Positions 5,996 through 6,215 of a DNA stretch of 6,215 nt are shown here, piece after piece. The position numbers and the translations under genes were made by a program. The stretch's first letter is position 1. Every line of letters starts with the position of its first letter. The stretch spans positions 1 through 6,215 of the forward strand of contig JAQXFJ010000234.1 in the NCBI GenBank assembly GCA_029250385.1. Reading direction: 5' to 3'. Under the pieces are notes generated by a model that was not told the origin of the DNA, did not search any database, and saw only the letters and a program-made list of their open reading frames with translations. The DNA is from Candidatus Poseidoniaceae archaeon (GTDB taxonomy: Archaea; Thermoplasmatota; Poseidoniia; Poseidoniales; Poseidoniaceae).

Positions 5996-6215
5996 AATTA
6001 TTCATGATAGTTTCTGGAACCATTGTAATGGAATAGCCAGCGTCAACATAGATGCATTGCCCAGTAACGCCGCTTGATAGCGGGCTAGCTAACCATAATG
6101 TTGCTCCTGCGACATCTTCTTGGCTGACATTTCGCCGCAGGGGAGAATTTTTCTCTACGTGTTCTAGAATGTTATCAAACCCAGGAATCCCCGAAGCAGC
6201 GATTGTCCTAATTGG
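5994..6215 (-). CDS. fabI: Enoyl-[acyl-carrier-protein] reductase FabI, C-terminal 73 residues (5' end outside window)
   Basis: FabI is an SDR-fold enzyme that reduces trans-2-enoyl-ACP with NAD(P)H in the last step of each fatty-acid elongation cycle. The visible part begins PIRTIAASGI, which matches the FabI substrate-binding segment (E. coli 'PIRTLAASGI', around residue 191). It continues with SPLRRNV, a helix ending WLASPLSSGVTG, and IYVDAGYSI, the usual FabI C-terminal strand. The Phe at visible residue 13 lines up with E. coli Phe203, a residue in the triclosan pocket. The tail after VDAGY is 12 residues, as in E. coli FabI, so the TGA at 5996-5994 looks like the genuine stop. The Tyr/Lys catalytic residues and the cofactor glycine motif lie outside the window. 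The gene is immediately upstream of the synthase and in the same orientation, so it may supply enoyl reduction for that enzyme or simply be the housekeeping FabI. Family assignment is firm; the pathway role is inference. Confidence 0.93.
   Translation of the reverse strand, partial: PIRTIAASGIPGFDNILEHVEKNSPLRRNVSQEDVAGATLWLASPLSSGVTGQCIYVDAGYSITMVPETIMNN

Noticed and set aside
5994..5996. TGA read as a sense codon (alternative genetic code) joining fabI and the synthase
   Set aside because: The fabI tail has normal length at this TGA, a strong ribosome site follows it, and the 1994 visible codons of the synthase contain no in-frame TGA.

Overview
The window is read entirely on the minus strand. 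It holds two genes of one operon: the 3' end of a fabI-type enoyl-ACP reductase at the right edge, followed after a 9-base gap by a giant type I polyketide/polyunsaturated-fatty-acid-synthase-like gene. That gene starts at 5984 and is still open at base 1 (1994 codons visible, no stop). No RNA gene, mobile element, CRISPR array, terminator or plus-strand gene is supported.

The synthase reads, from its N-terminus: KS1 (Cys-His-His complete), a KS-AT linker, a malonyl-type acyltransferase (GHSLGE, HAFH), a short region that resembles a decayed carrier domain, KS2 (a divergent ketosynthase with Cys-His-His still present), a linker, then two complete acyl-carrier-like domains and the start of a third before the window ends. 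KS1 and the carrier domains look most like the PfaA/omega-3 synthase group and related large proteins of uncultured and gliding bacteria. However, KS-AT-KS-ACPn is not the textbook PfaA order (KS-AT-ACPn-KR). The reductive and dehydratase parts, if present, would lie to the left of base 1.

The strongest oddity is that all three carrier repeats have Thr (LGIDT) where the phosphopantetheine-bearing Ser (LGIDS) is expected. The substitution is uniform although the DNA of the repeats has diverged at silent sites. A second oddity is the partner reductase: a FabI-family SDR sits directly upstream, where a pfa cluster would usually have the flavin enzyme PfaD. The fabI stop codon, the ribosome binding site and the synthase GTG start lie within 15 bases, which suggests tight translational coupling.

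The organism is a bacterium, judged from FabI, the Shine-Dalgarno sequence and a GTG start, with moderate-to-low GC (low to mid 40s by eye). It is probably uncultivated, perhaps aquatic or marine. I cannot name the phylum from sequence alone.
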